A stretch of 44,530 bases of DNA, from positions 1 to 44,530 of the forward strand of contig CAUGRT010000023.1 of NCBI GenBank assembly GCA_959602045.1, written 5' to 3'. This document shows, piece after piece, positions 14,634 to 22,235 of the stretch. The translations under genes and the position numbers were made by a program. This DNA comes from an uncultured Clostridia bacterium (lineage in GTDB: Bacteria; Bacillota; Clostridia; UBA1381). Position 1 is the stretch's first letter, and the number at the start of each line of letters is the position of its first letter. The notes under the pieces were generated by a model. It was not told where the DNA came from, ran no database searches, and saw only the letters and a program-made list of their open reading frames with translations.

Positions 14634-16700
14634 TTATTTATTTTGTGCGTCCGCAATAATTTTTTCCGCGACATTCTGAGGCGCTTCGGCATAGCGTGTA
14701 AATTCAAAAGTAAACATACCTCTGCCCTGGCTCATGGAACGCAAATCGGTTGCATATTTAAACATTTCCGACATCGGAACTTCCGCCTCAACCAGATTCA
14801 ATCCATCCTTATCGCTTTCGCCCATGCCCATAATCTGTCCGCGGCGCTTATTAATATCCCCGATAATATCGCCCATGATCTTCTCCGGCACATAAACCTT
14901 CAAATACCCGATCGGCTCCAGAATCACCGGCTTTGCCTGCTTCAAGCCTTCCTTATAAGCAATCGCCGCCGCAGTCTTAAATGCCATCTCGGATGAATCC
15001 ACCGGATGATAAGAACCGTCCAAAAGCGTCGCTTTCAGATTCACAACCGGATAACCGGCAAGCACACCTTTTTCGCAGGCATCGCGCAAGCCCTTTTCCA
15101 CCGCCGGGAAATAGTTCTTCGGAACACTGCCGCCGAATACCTTTTCTTCAAAAATCATATCCTCCGAAATACCAGGTGCAAACTCAATCTTAACATGCCC
15201 GTACTGACCGTGACCGCCGGACTGCTTTTTATGCTTACCTTCTACCGTTGCCGTTCCCTTGATCGTTTCGCGATACGGAACAATCGGCTCCTCCAAAAGA
15301 ACACTGACACCGTATTTACTCTTGAGCTTGCTGACCAAAACGTCGATATGCTGCTCGCCCTGTCCGTTAATCAGCGTCTGCTTCGTTTCGGCATTGGAAG
15401 TCACCGTAAAGGTCGGATCCTCCTCAGTCAGTTTCATCAGACCGCCGATAATCTTTTCTTCATCGCCCTTTGTCACCGGCTTCACCGCCATCGACAACAC
15501 AGGTGCCGGGAACTCAATTCCCGTCAAAATAATATTCTTTCCCTTTTCACAAAGCGTATCGCCCGTTTTTGTTGCGTCCAGCTTTGCCACACAGCCAATA
15601 TCGCCGGCTTTGATGCATTTCGCCTCGGACTGCTTTTTGCCGCAGATCGTATAGACCTTTCCGATTTTCTCCATCACACCCTTATTCGGATTATACAGCT
15701 GCGAATCTGCTTTCACCTCACCCGAATAAACGCGGAACAGCGACAGCTTGCCGACAAACGGGTCTGCAATCGTCTTGAACACAATCGCCGCGGTCGTTTC
15801 CTCCTCCGTCTGCACCAGAGCAACCGGCTCTGCCGTATCCGCCTGTCTTGCGATTTCCTCAATCTCGGACGGTGCCGGGAGATATTTGCCCATTCCGTCC
15901 ATCAGGCTGCGCACGCCGATATTATTCTGACCGCTTCCGCAATATACCGGGAAAATGCTCCCCTCCTTAACACCCTTGCGGATTGCCTGCTTGATCTCGT
16001 CAAAAGTAAACTCCTCGCCGTTGAAGTATTTCATCATCAGCTCTTCATCGGTTTCCGCAACCGCTTCCATAATCATCTCACGCAGCGGCGCAACAACTTC
16101 TTCCATTCCCTCCGGAACCGGAATTTCCACACGGTAAATCCCGTCATACCGTCTTGCCGTCATATCCACAATATCGACAAAGCCTTTAAACTCTCCGTCC
16201 TCCTGAATCGGATAGACAAACGGCGTGATGGATTTTCCGAATACCGCTTTCATTTCCTCCAGTGTTTTTTCATAGCTTGCCCGATCGTCATCAATCTTAT
16301 TGACAAAGAACATGGTCGGCACACCCTTGGTACGGGCATATTTAAACACCTGCTCCGTCCCAACCGAAACACCACTTCGTCCGCTCAGCACAATCAGCGC
16401 CGAATCCGCCGCACGCAAGCCTTCCTTGACGCCGCCCACAAAATCAAAAAATCCCGGCGTGTCAATCATGTTATATTTCATATCCTTCCATTCAATCGGC
16501 GCAACCGCTGCCGAAATGGAAAATTGTCTTTTCACTTCCTCCGGATCGCAATCGGTCGTTGTCGTTCCGTCCGCAACCTTGCCGAACCGATCAATTGCTC
16601 CGGCATTGTACAGCATCGCCTCGGTAAGCGTTGTCTTTCCGCACTTACCGTGGCCCATGACGGCGATGTTCCGAATATCCTCCATTTTGTACGCTTTCAT
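14634..16700 (-). CDS. Elongation factor G-like GTPase
   Basis: 688 residues from the ATG at 16700 (MKAYKMEDIRNIAVMGHG); AAAGGA lies about 11 bases upstream and the protein then aligns with the family start, whereas the open frame reaches further to 16799. G1 is GHGKCGKTTLTEA, G3 DTPGFFDF (near residue 78), G4 VNKID and G5 YCGSG; EF-G domains II to V follow, including QGEQHIDVLVSKLKSKYG and the domain IV PVDSSEMAFKTAA. The usual catalytic histidine of DTPGH is Phe here, a mark of the EF-G-like (FusA2-type) paralogs rather than the main translocase. Its role is not settled. It follows spoIIE but a terminator lies between. Confidence 0.88.
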   Translation of the reverse strand: MKAYKMEDIRNIAVMGHGKCGKTTLTEAMLYNAGAIDRFGKVADGTTTTDCDPEEVKRQFSISAAVAPIEWKDMKYNMIDTPGFFDFVGGVKEGLRAADSALIVLSGRSGVSVGTEQVFKYARTKGVPTMFFVNKIDDDRASYEKTLEEMKAVFGKSITPFVYPIQEDGEFKGFVDIVDMTARRYDGIYRVEIPVPEGMEEVVAPLREMIMEAVAETDEELMMKYFNGEEFTFDEIKQAIRKGVKEGSIFPVYCGSGQNNIGVRSLMDGMGKYLPAPSEIEEIARQADTAEPVALVQTEEETTAAIVFKTIADPFVGKLSLFRVYSGEVKADSQLYNPNKGVMEKIGKVYTICGKKQSEAKCIKAGDIGCVAKLDATKTGDTLCEKGKNIILTGIEFPAPVLSMAVKPVTKGDEEKIIGGLMKLTEEDPTFTVTSNAETKQTLINGQGEQHIDVLVSKLKSKYGVSVLLEEPIVPYRETIKGTATVEGKHKKQSGGHGQYGHVKIEFAPGISEDMIFEEKVFGGSVPKNYFPAVEKGLRDACEKGVLAGYPVVNLKATLLDGSYHPVDSSEMAFKTAAAIAYKEGLKQAKPVILEPIGYLKVYVPEKIMGDIIGDINKRRGQIMGMGESDKDGLNLVEAEVPMSEMFKYATDLRSMSQGRGMFTFEFTRYAEAPQNVAEKIIADAQNK

Positions 16701-16867
16701 AATAAGAATCATTCCTTTCATCCGGCACGGTAAAGCCCTACGTCCCTTGCTGAACCGCTGCCTTTTTATTAATCTATATTTTCTATAAAATATGTACAAT
16801 CATATTCATTAATATTTACCCGTATTTTATATACATTAAACAATGTTTTTTCTCTTTTTTCCTCGTC

Positions 16868-16881
16868 ATTTTGTACAAAAT
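16868..16881. promoter_or_regulatory. Perfect 14-base palindrome in the spoIIE / EF-G-like gap
   Basis: ATTTTGTACAAAAT, extended to an imperfect 20-base palindrome (GTCATTTTGTACAAAATAAC). It lies about 170 bases upstream of the EF-G-like start in AT-rich DNA and looks like a dimeric repressor site, without other support. Confidence 0.25.
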
Positions 16882-16910
16882 AACAAGGGGTTGGTTATGT
16901 ATTTTCACCC

Positions 16911-16954
16911 AAACAAAAAGGACATGCGCCGTCCCGTAAGCATTGCGCCTGTCC
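16911..16954 (-). terminator. Terminator of spoIIE
   Basis: Arms 16920-16929 and 16945-16954 (GGACAGGCGC / GCGCATGTCC on the minus strand, one mismatch) followed by CTTTTTGTTT. It lies 18 bases past the spoIIE stop codon. Confidence 0.7.
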
Positions 16955-16972
16955 CAATGTCAAAAATTTTTA

Positions 16973-19240
16973 TTAATTTTCCGTAATTTTCAAAGTAATA
17001 ACGCTCATGTCATCGACAATCTCGCCGTTATTTTTCTCCAAAGCTCTTGCGGTAATTTCCTCCGCCATGGACTGCATAGACAAAAACGGCATTTTAATTT
17101 GATTTTTCAGCCATTCCGTCCGAATCTCGCCCGCCTCCGTAATCCCATCGGACGCCATCACCAGAACATCCCCGTCCTCAATGTGTTTCATTTGCGGAAG
17201 AACTTCGGTAAACGGCGCTGCGCCAATCGGAAATGCGGCAGAAAATACGGTTTCGATTTTTCCGCGGCGGTAAATCATAGACTGCGCCGCGCCGATTTTA
17301 TAAAATTCCGCCGAACCGTTCATCAGATCAATACACAGCAAATCCAGTGTGGTAAAATAATCATCCTCCGCTTTCATGCACATCGACGAGTTTACCATCC
17401 CGACCGCTGTACGGATGCTGAAGCCGGATTCCAAAAATTCCTGCAAAAGCCCGGCAGTGATACTGCTTTCCGAGGCGGCTCTTTCTCCGGTTCCCATACC
17501 GTCGCAAAGAATACAATACAGCTTGTACTGCTCCGTTCCGAAAATCCGCACCGTATCGCCGCAGCTTTCCTCTTTCGAAAGCTGTTTCACTCCGGCGTCT
17601 ACGCTAAACCGCGGCCGGGAAACAAAATACATGCCCCCGTTTTCGTCCCGGTCAAAGCCCATATTGATTCCTAAAATTTCAGACAACACGCCCTCAACCT
17701 CACCGATTCGGTTTTTATCGCTCAAGCGCAGATATGCCTCGGCACGCGCGCCCTCCGAAATACTGATTTCATACACCAGAATCCCCAGCTGTTCCAAAGC
17801 GCGAACCGTTTCCTCCTCCAGATCGGAGCAAAACGCAAAGTCCTCCTCCAGATCTTTTGAAATCCCCTCCAGAAGTTCCGCCGTTTCCCGATACTGTTCC
17901 GCCGCAACATCCCGTCCTGCATAACGCTCGCCCATCTGCGACAGCCGCAGCTTAAACAGCTCATACACATGCTCAAATTCCACAATCAGCCGTTCCGGGC
18001 GCAGACACCGTTCCCGAAAGGATAACGGCATCGCATTCAGACTCAAGCTGCCCTTATGCTCCAGAATATCCAACAGCTCCGACATACCCTTGACCGTCTT
18101 GTCCGTTTCCTTTTCCCAGCATTTTCCGCAGCGCGCACAATCGCGGCAAATGCGCCCTGCCGTTTCGGAAAAAATATCCTCCGGCTGAGGTGCCGCCATT
18201 CTCGCCCTGCCCTCGGATGCTGCCACAAACGTACTCTCCAGGCTCCGGAAAGAATCGGCGCAACGGTGCAGCCGCTCTGTTACATAAGCGCGCAGCCGTT
18301 CCCCGTCCTTCACTTCCTCCGTCATTCTTTCCGCACCGAAAAACGCACCGAATTTTCTTTGCACAAATCCCGGAGTTGCCGCAAAAAGCGCCGCTCCGAT
18401 CAGCACATCCCAAACGCTGTACGGAATGGATTCTCCCGTTTGGGCGTACAATAATACTGCGCACGCGCCCCCCAGAAACCCAATCGCCGTTCCGAACCGT
18501 CCCAGACTTTTCAAAAAACACCCGAACATCGCGCTTAATCCGAACGCGCCCATCATGGAAACGGCATTGCTGCCGCCGGTGATAAATCCCAGTGTTAATC
18601 CTGCCAGTGCCGCACCGGAAATTGAGTAATTTAATGCCGCAATCAAGACCGTATAGACCGTAATAATATTGGCAACGCTGATTCCGTAAGGCAGCTCCGT
18701 CCGCCCCAGACCCAAAATAAAAACACCGGCTGCCGCCGCAACGCTTAATAACTCCTCCTGCGTAACGGCATACGGATTTTTATACCGCAGCGCCACTTCA
18801 TTCGCACCGGCAAATACCGCATACATGACGCCGGTAATGACGCTTTCGATAAACAGCATAAAAATATCATATGCCCCCGTAAAGCTGTAAAACATCGCTG
18901 CCATACCGCTTAAAAACATCGCGCCGCCGCACGCAATTGATTCAACCATCCGCGACCGCCGCTTATACAGATTGATAAACAGCCAGAAAATCAAAGCCGC
19001 CATCATGTATTTTACGGCAGCTCCGACCGCGCCTGCCGAAAGTAATCCCAGATATAAAATCGTGATTCCCAAATATGCCGCGCTTTTATCAAAACACGCC
19101 GCAAAAAACGCCGCTCCGAACGGAAATACTCCCATCACCGCCGCACGGCTTGATAAAAACAAAAGCACCGACGGGATAATGTCCGCTTTCGACGGCGCAC
19201 GCAAAAGCGGGATATTTTTATTCAGCATTGGTTTTGCCAT
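16973..19240 (-). CDS. spoIIE: Stage II sporulation protein E (SpoIIE) phosphatase
   Basis: 755 residues. The first 300 or so contain about ten membrane helices. The central region carries a cysteine motif CRDCARCGKCW (near 361-371) common in SpoIIE. The C-terminal 180 residues are a PP2C-type phosphatase with DGMGTGERA (near 577) and MASDGITEAG. SpoIIE dephosphorylates the anti-anti-sigma factor SpoIIAA to release sigma-F in the forespore and helps place the polar septum. AAAGGAG precedes the start, and an upstream Spo0A box suggests direct activation by Spo0A, whose gene lies nearby. The length is slightly below that of Bacillus SpoIIE. Confidence 0.93.
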   Translation of the reverse strand: MAKPMLNKNIPLLRAPSKADIIPSVLLFLSSRAAVMGVFPFGAAFFAACFDKSAAYLGITILYLGLLSAGAVGAAVKYMMAALIFWLFINLYKRRSRMVESIACGGAMFLSGMAAMFYSFTGAYDIFMLFIESVITGVMYAVFAGANEVALRYKNPYAVTQEELLSVAAAAGVFILGLGRTELPYGISVANIITVYTVLIAALNYSISGAALAGLTLGFITGGSNAVSMMGAFGLSAMFGCFLKSLGRFGTAIGFLGGACAVLLYAQTGESIPYSVWDVLIGAALFAATPGFVQRKFGAFFGAERMTEEVKDGERLRAYVTERLHRCADSFRSLESTFVAASEGRARMAAPQPEDIFSETAGRICRDCARCGKCWEKETDKTVKGMSELLDILEHKGSLSLNAMPLSFRERCLRPERLIVEFEHVYELFKLRLSQMGERYAGRDVAAEQYRETAELLEGISKDLEEDFAFCSDLEEETVRALEQLGILVYEISISEGARAEAYLRLSDKNRIGEVEGVLSEILGINMGFDRDENGGMYFVSRPRFSVDAGVKQLSKEESCGDTVRIFGTEQYKLYCILCDGMGTGERAASESSITAGLLQEFLESGFSIRTAVGMVNSSMCMKAEDDYFTTLDLLCIDLMNGSAEFYKIGAAQSMIYRRGKIETVFSAAFPIGAAPFTEVLPQMKHIEDGDVLVMASDGITEAGEIRTEWLKNQIKMPFLSMQSMAEEITARALEKNNGEIVDDMSVITLKITEN

Positions 19241-19280
19241 TTTCTGTTCTCCTTTGATTTACATATATTTCCTTTTTCTC

Positions 19281-19314
19281 ATTTTATCACTTTTCAGCGA
19301 AAAAAGCTGTCGAA
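19281..19314 (-). promoter_or_regulatory. Spo0A-dependent promoter of spoIIE
   Basis: A perfect 0A box, TTCGACA on the minus strand (TGTCGAA at 19308-19314), lies 21 bases upstream of a -10-like TAAAAT (complement of 19281-19286). The box therefore sits where the -35 should be, the arrangement of Spo0A-activated sigma-A promoters. A second, imperfect box (TGTCGCA, complement of 19349-19355) lies 34 bases away. Confidence 0.6.
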
Positions 19315-19339
19315 CCCCGGCAGAAATTTTAAAAAGTTT

Positions 19340-19368
19340 TTGACAAAATGCGACATGGATGGTATAAT
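19340..19368 (+). promoter_or_regulatory. Consensus sigma-A promoter of the phosphodiesterase gene
   Basis: TTGACA (19340-19345), a 17-base spacer and TATAAT (19363-19368): a perfect match. The imperfect 0A box lies in its spacer, so Spo0A could also affect it. Confidence 0.85.
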
Positions 19369-19429
19369 AAGAAAAAAATCAATTGTAATCCCCTATCAAA
19401 AAAAACAATTAAAAGGAGATCATTTTATT

Positions 19430-19897
19430 ATGAAGCGTATTTTTATATTTTCAGATACTCATGATTACATCGCCGGATGCGCGGAAGTGCTGCGTTCCGA
19501 CAAGGCAGACGCTGTCATTCACGCCGGCGATCATGCGCACGATGCCGAGGAGCTGCAAAGAGAATTTCCGGAGATTCCTTTTTTCTGCGTAAAAGGCAAC
19601 TGCGATTTCTTTTCTTCGGAGCCGTCCGAGATTGTCATTACGCAGGAGGGCGTTCGGATTTTCATTACACACGGGCATTTATATAATGTAAAATATGAAC
19701 ATGATTACCGAACTCTGCGCAAAAAGGGCGTCGATTCCGGCGCTTCTCTGATCGTTTTCGGGCATACGCACATTCCGTACCTGGACACTGACGGAAAAAC
19801 AACGATTGTCAATCCGGGCAGTGCGGGATATGGCGGAACCTATGCAATTGCCACACTGGATCAAGGCAAAGTCCGGGTCGATATGGCATCGTTTTAG
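19430..19897 (+). CDS. YfcE/MJ0936-type metallophosphodiesterase
   Basis: 155 residues from the ATG at 19430, chosen because AAAAGGAG lies just upstream and the protein begins MKRIFIFSDTHD; the open frame extends upstream through the promoter and cannot be coding there. Metallophosphatase motifs in order are SDTHD, HAGDHAHD, KGNCDF, THGHLYNV and GHTHIPY, which bind two metal ions. Members hydrolyse small phosphodiesters in vitro; the natural substrate is unknown. It is divergent from spoIIE and convergent with spo0A. Length is normal. Confidence 0.9.
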   Translation: MKRIFIFSDTHDYIAGCAEVLRSDKADAVIHAGDHAHDAEELQREFPEIPFFCVKGNCDFFSSEPSEIVITQEGVRIFITHGHLYNVKYEHDYRTLRKKGVDSGASLIVFGHTHIPYLDTDGKTTIVNPGSAGYGGTYAIATLDQGKVRVDMASF

Positions 19898-19902
19898 CAC
19901 AA

Positions 19903-19959
19903 AAGCTTTCCATTCCATCGCAAGAGTCGATGCTCCCATCGACCCATATCTGAAAGCTT
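19903..19959. other. Nested hairpin between phosphodiesterase gene and spo0A
   Basis: Outer arms AAGCTTTC (19903-19910) and GAAAGCTT (19952-19959) enclose GTCGATG (19926-19932)/CATCGAC (19937-19943). It fills the convergent gap and may end transcription from one or both sides, although T-runs are weak. Confidence 0.5.
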
Positions 19960-19960
19960 C

Positions 19961-20728
19961 CTATTTTATTTGCAGACGAATCCGGTCTGCCACCATCGCA
20001 ATAAATTCAGAATTGGTCGGCTTGCCCTTTCCGGTGTGAATCGTATAGCCGAAAATATCGTTCATCGTTTCCGGCTTTCCTCTCGACCATGCCACCTCAA
20101 TGGAATGGCGAATGGCACGCTCTACGCGGCTGGACGTTGTTCCATAGGATTTTGCAATTTCCGGATAAAGACGCTTTGTGATAAAATTAAGCATGTCCAT
20201 ATCTTTGACAACCATCATAATGGCTGTGCGGATGTACTGATACCCTTTAATATGTGCCGGAACTCCCAATTCATGAATACATTCCGTAACCAAAGCCTCC
20301 AAATCTACTTCCTCCTCCGGCGACTTTACCGAAACCGCACTTTGTGCCTTGACTCCGGCGAGATTGCGTACCACCTCATATACCGATTCAAACGGCTGCG
20401 GCTTTGATAGAAAATAATCCGCGCCGCTGTTGATTGCCATCTCCACATTCTTGTCCATCGCCGCAACCGAAAACATAACCACTTTCGGCTTCTTCTTTAA
20501 TTCCATATTCTTCAGCCGCCGCAAAACGCCCAACCCGTCCAGCTTCGGCATGACCATATCCAAAATTACAACGTCCGGCTCCGTTTCCCGAATCAATTCA
20601 ACCGCTTCCGCCCCGTCATGTGCCGCTGCCTTAAAATCAATATCCGGCTTCGTTCTGAAAAATTCCTTTAATTCCTCCGAAAACTCTACATTATCATCCG
20701 CTGTGACTACTGAAATGCTTGTATACAT
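19961..20728 (-). CDS. spo0A: Sporulation master regulator Spo0A
   Basis: 255 residues. The N-terminal receiver domain has TADDN acidic residues, the phospho-acceptor Asp in VVILDMVMPKLDG (near 55) and the conserved VMFSVAA and LSKPQPF. The C-terminal DNA-binding domain contains GYQYIRTAIMMVV and the recognition region TTSSRVERAIRHSIEVAW, nearly invariant in Spo0A. When phosphorylated it starts sporulation and would activate spoIIE 400 bases away. AGGAGG lies 11 bases upstream. The commonly linked spoIVB is not beside it. Confidence 0.97.
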   Translation of the reverse strand: MYTSISVVTADDNVEFSEELKEFFRTKPDIDFKAAAHDGAEAVELIRETEPDVVILDMVMPKLDGLGVLRRLKNMELKKKPKVVMFSVAAMDKNVEMAINSGADYFLSKPQPFESVYEVVRNLAGVKAQSAVSVKSPEEEVDLEALVTECIHELGVPAHIKGYQYIRTAIMMVVKDMDMLNFITKRLYPEIAKSYGTTSSRVERAIRHSIEVAWSRGKPETMNDIFGYTIHTGKGKPTNSEFIAMVADRIRLQIK

Positions 20729-20797
20729 CCCTCAAAATCCTCCTTTAAATCATTCTTTCTGACAAATAAACTGTAAAATATTTCCTTTACAAATACA

Positions 20798-20826
20798 ATA
20801 TTACCATAAAATGGAATAAAAATCAA
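20798..20826 (-). promoter_or_regulatory. Candidate sigma-A promoter of spo0A
   Basis: On the minus strand TTGATT (complement of 20821-20826), a 17-base spacer and TAATAT (complement of 20798-20803), about 70 bases before the ATG. Confidence 0.5.
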
Positions 20827-20932
20827 GAGTTATTTTCAATTTTTTGGAAATTTTTTAAAAATTCTTAATTCTTTTATGGAAAACATCAGAAAATGACAGA
20901 GAAAACAGCGTGGCAAAATACAAAGTCTGAAA

Positions 20933-21032
20933 GGGAAAGGCATCTGTTGTTCGTTTTATGGAGGCGAGTTCTACTCCGCGCAGCGTAGCGGATGTCTGAG
21001 CCGCAATAGAACGAAAAACAGATGCCTTTCCC
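20933..21032 (-). repeat. Variable-stem, conserved-core hairpin element (copy A)
   Basis: Left arm 20933-20959 and right arm 21006-21032 pair at 25 of 27 positions (GGGAAAGGCATCTGTT and its complement). They enclose a 44-base core at 20960-21003, which is the exact reverse complement of the core in copy B. The arms share no sequence with those of the other copies. It lies in the 764-base gene-free gap between spo0A and purC. Orientation is given relative to copy B. Confidence 0.85.
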
Positions 21033-21204
21033 TCCTCTTCGGCGAGCTGAAATTAACAGTCCTTCAATCTTATAATATACCCGTGGAAATGTGCTTTACC
21101 CTATTAAGACAAGGTTTATGCGGCAGAACAAACGCCCGAATCGTAATTCAAAGTATCGAAATTGACAACCCTCCAAAGCTTACAGTCCCTCTATAGAGAG
21201 TCAA

Positions 21205-21298
21205 GAGGGGATGTGTTTTTCAGTCTGCTCCGGCTCAGACATCCGCTACGCTGCGCGGAGTAGAACTCGCCTCCGAAGACAGAAAAACACATCCCCTC
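21205..21298 (+). repeat. Variable-stem, conserved-core hairpin element (copy B)
   Basis: Left arm 21205-21226 and right arm 21277-21298 pair at 21 of 22 positions (GAGGGGATGTGTTTTT and its complement). They enclose the 44-base core at 21231-21274, beginning CGGCTCAGACATCCGC and ending ACTCGCCTCC. The core has its own small inverted repeats, TCCGC/GCGGA (21242-21246/21255-21259) and GAGT/ACTC (21258-21261/21265-21268). It is in opposite orientation to copy A, 172 bases away. The DNA between copies A and B shows nothing else I recognise. Confidence 0.85.
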
Positions 21299-21408
21299 TC
21301 GCCTTGCTTTCCACGGCATTGCGGTTCGTTTCGTCAAAAACCCATAGTTTTTTTCATCGGCAGCTTGAATATTTTGGAGCTTTTTTTGTTGTTTTTTCGC
21401 GTTTTCGC

Positions 21409-21437
21409 TTGATTTTCGCTTGAAAGTAGTATATAAT
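21409..21437 (+). promoter_or_regulatory. Promoter of the purC-purB-purA operon
   Basis: TTGATT (21409-21414), a 17-base spacer and TATAAT (21432-21437), 56 bases before purC. The leader is too short for a purine riboswitch and none was recognised. Confidence 0.7.
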
Positions 21438-21492
21438 AATAAAGTGTGATTTTATCTTTATTTTTGAGAAAAACCGAAAGGAATGATAGCAA

Positions 21493-22200
21493 ATGGAAAA
21501 AAGAGAAATGCTTTATGAGGGTAAGGCAAAAAAGGTTTACAAAACAGACGACGAGAACCTTTATATTGTAGATTACAAGGATGACGCAACGGCGTTTAAT
21601 GGTCTGAAAAAGGGTCAAATCGCAGGAAAGGGCGTTGTGAATAACAAGATGTCCAACTTCCTGATGAAGATTATGGAAAAGCATGGGATTCCGACGCATT
21701 TTGTTGAGGAAATTTCCGACCGTGAAACAGTTGTAAAAAAGGTTTCCATTGTTCCGCTGGAGGTTATTATCCGAAACATCGCCGCCGGTTCTTTTTCAAA
21801 GCGTTTCGGCGTGGAAGAAGGCAAGAAGCTGAACTGCACCACACTGGAATATTGCTTAAAGGATGACGCTTTGGGCGATCCTATGATTAATGATTATCAG
21901 ATTATCGCGATCGGCGCGGCAACAAAAGAGGATCTGGACACGATTGCAGATCTGACCTTTAAGGTAAACGACGTATTAAAGGCATACTTTGCAAGCGTGA
22001 ATATTGAATTGGTAGATTTCAAGATTGAATTTGGTAAAACGCCGGACGGACAAATTATCCTGGCAGATGAGATTTCACCGGATACCTGCCGTCTTTGGGA
22101 CGCAACCACACACGAAAAGCTGGATAAAGACCGCTTCCGCCGCGACTTAGGCAATGTTGAGGAGGCCTATGAGGAAGTCTTTAAGCGTTTAGGATTATAA
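21493..22200 (+). CDS. purC: Phosphoribosylaminoimidazole-succinocarboxamide synthase
   Basis: 235 residues, normal length. It joins aspartate to CAIR with ATP to make SAICAR, step eight of purine synthesis. It begins KREMLYEGKAKKVYKTDD and carries GKGVVNNKMSNFLM, the signature VPLEVIIRNIAAGSFSKR and DEISPDTCRLWD. A Shine-Dalgarno AAAGGA lies upstream. It is followed by purB after 35 bases and then purA, so the operon gathers the two purB reactions with their partners. Confidence 0.97.
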   Translation: MEKREMLYEGKAKKVYKTDDENLYIVDYKDDATAFNGLKKGQIAGKGVVNNKMSNFLMKIMEKHGIPTHFVEEISDRETVVKKVSIVPLEVIIRNIAAGSFSKRFGVEEGKKLNCTTLEYCLKDDALGDPMINDYQIIAIGAATKEDLDTIADLTFKVNDVLKAYFASVNIELVDFKIEFGKTPDGQIILADEISPDTCRLWDATTHEKLDKDRFRRDLGNVEEAYEEVFKRLGL

Positions 22201-22235
22201 AGAAACCGCCCGTCAGCGGCAGAATGGAGATTAGA

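Noticed and set aside
15006..16733. Long (575-codon) plus-strand open frame opposite the EF-G-like gene
   Set aside because: Its product has no recognisable domain and is rich in Arg, His and Cys, as expected for an antisense shadow of a real gene; the minus strand encodes a clear GTPase.
21438..21492. Purine riboswitch before purC
   Set aside because: The leader after the promoter is about 50 bases, too short, and the conserved junction sequences are absent.
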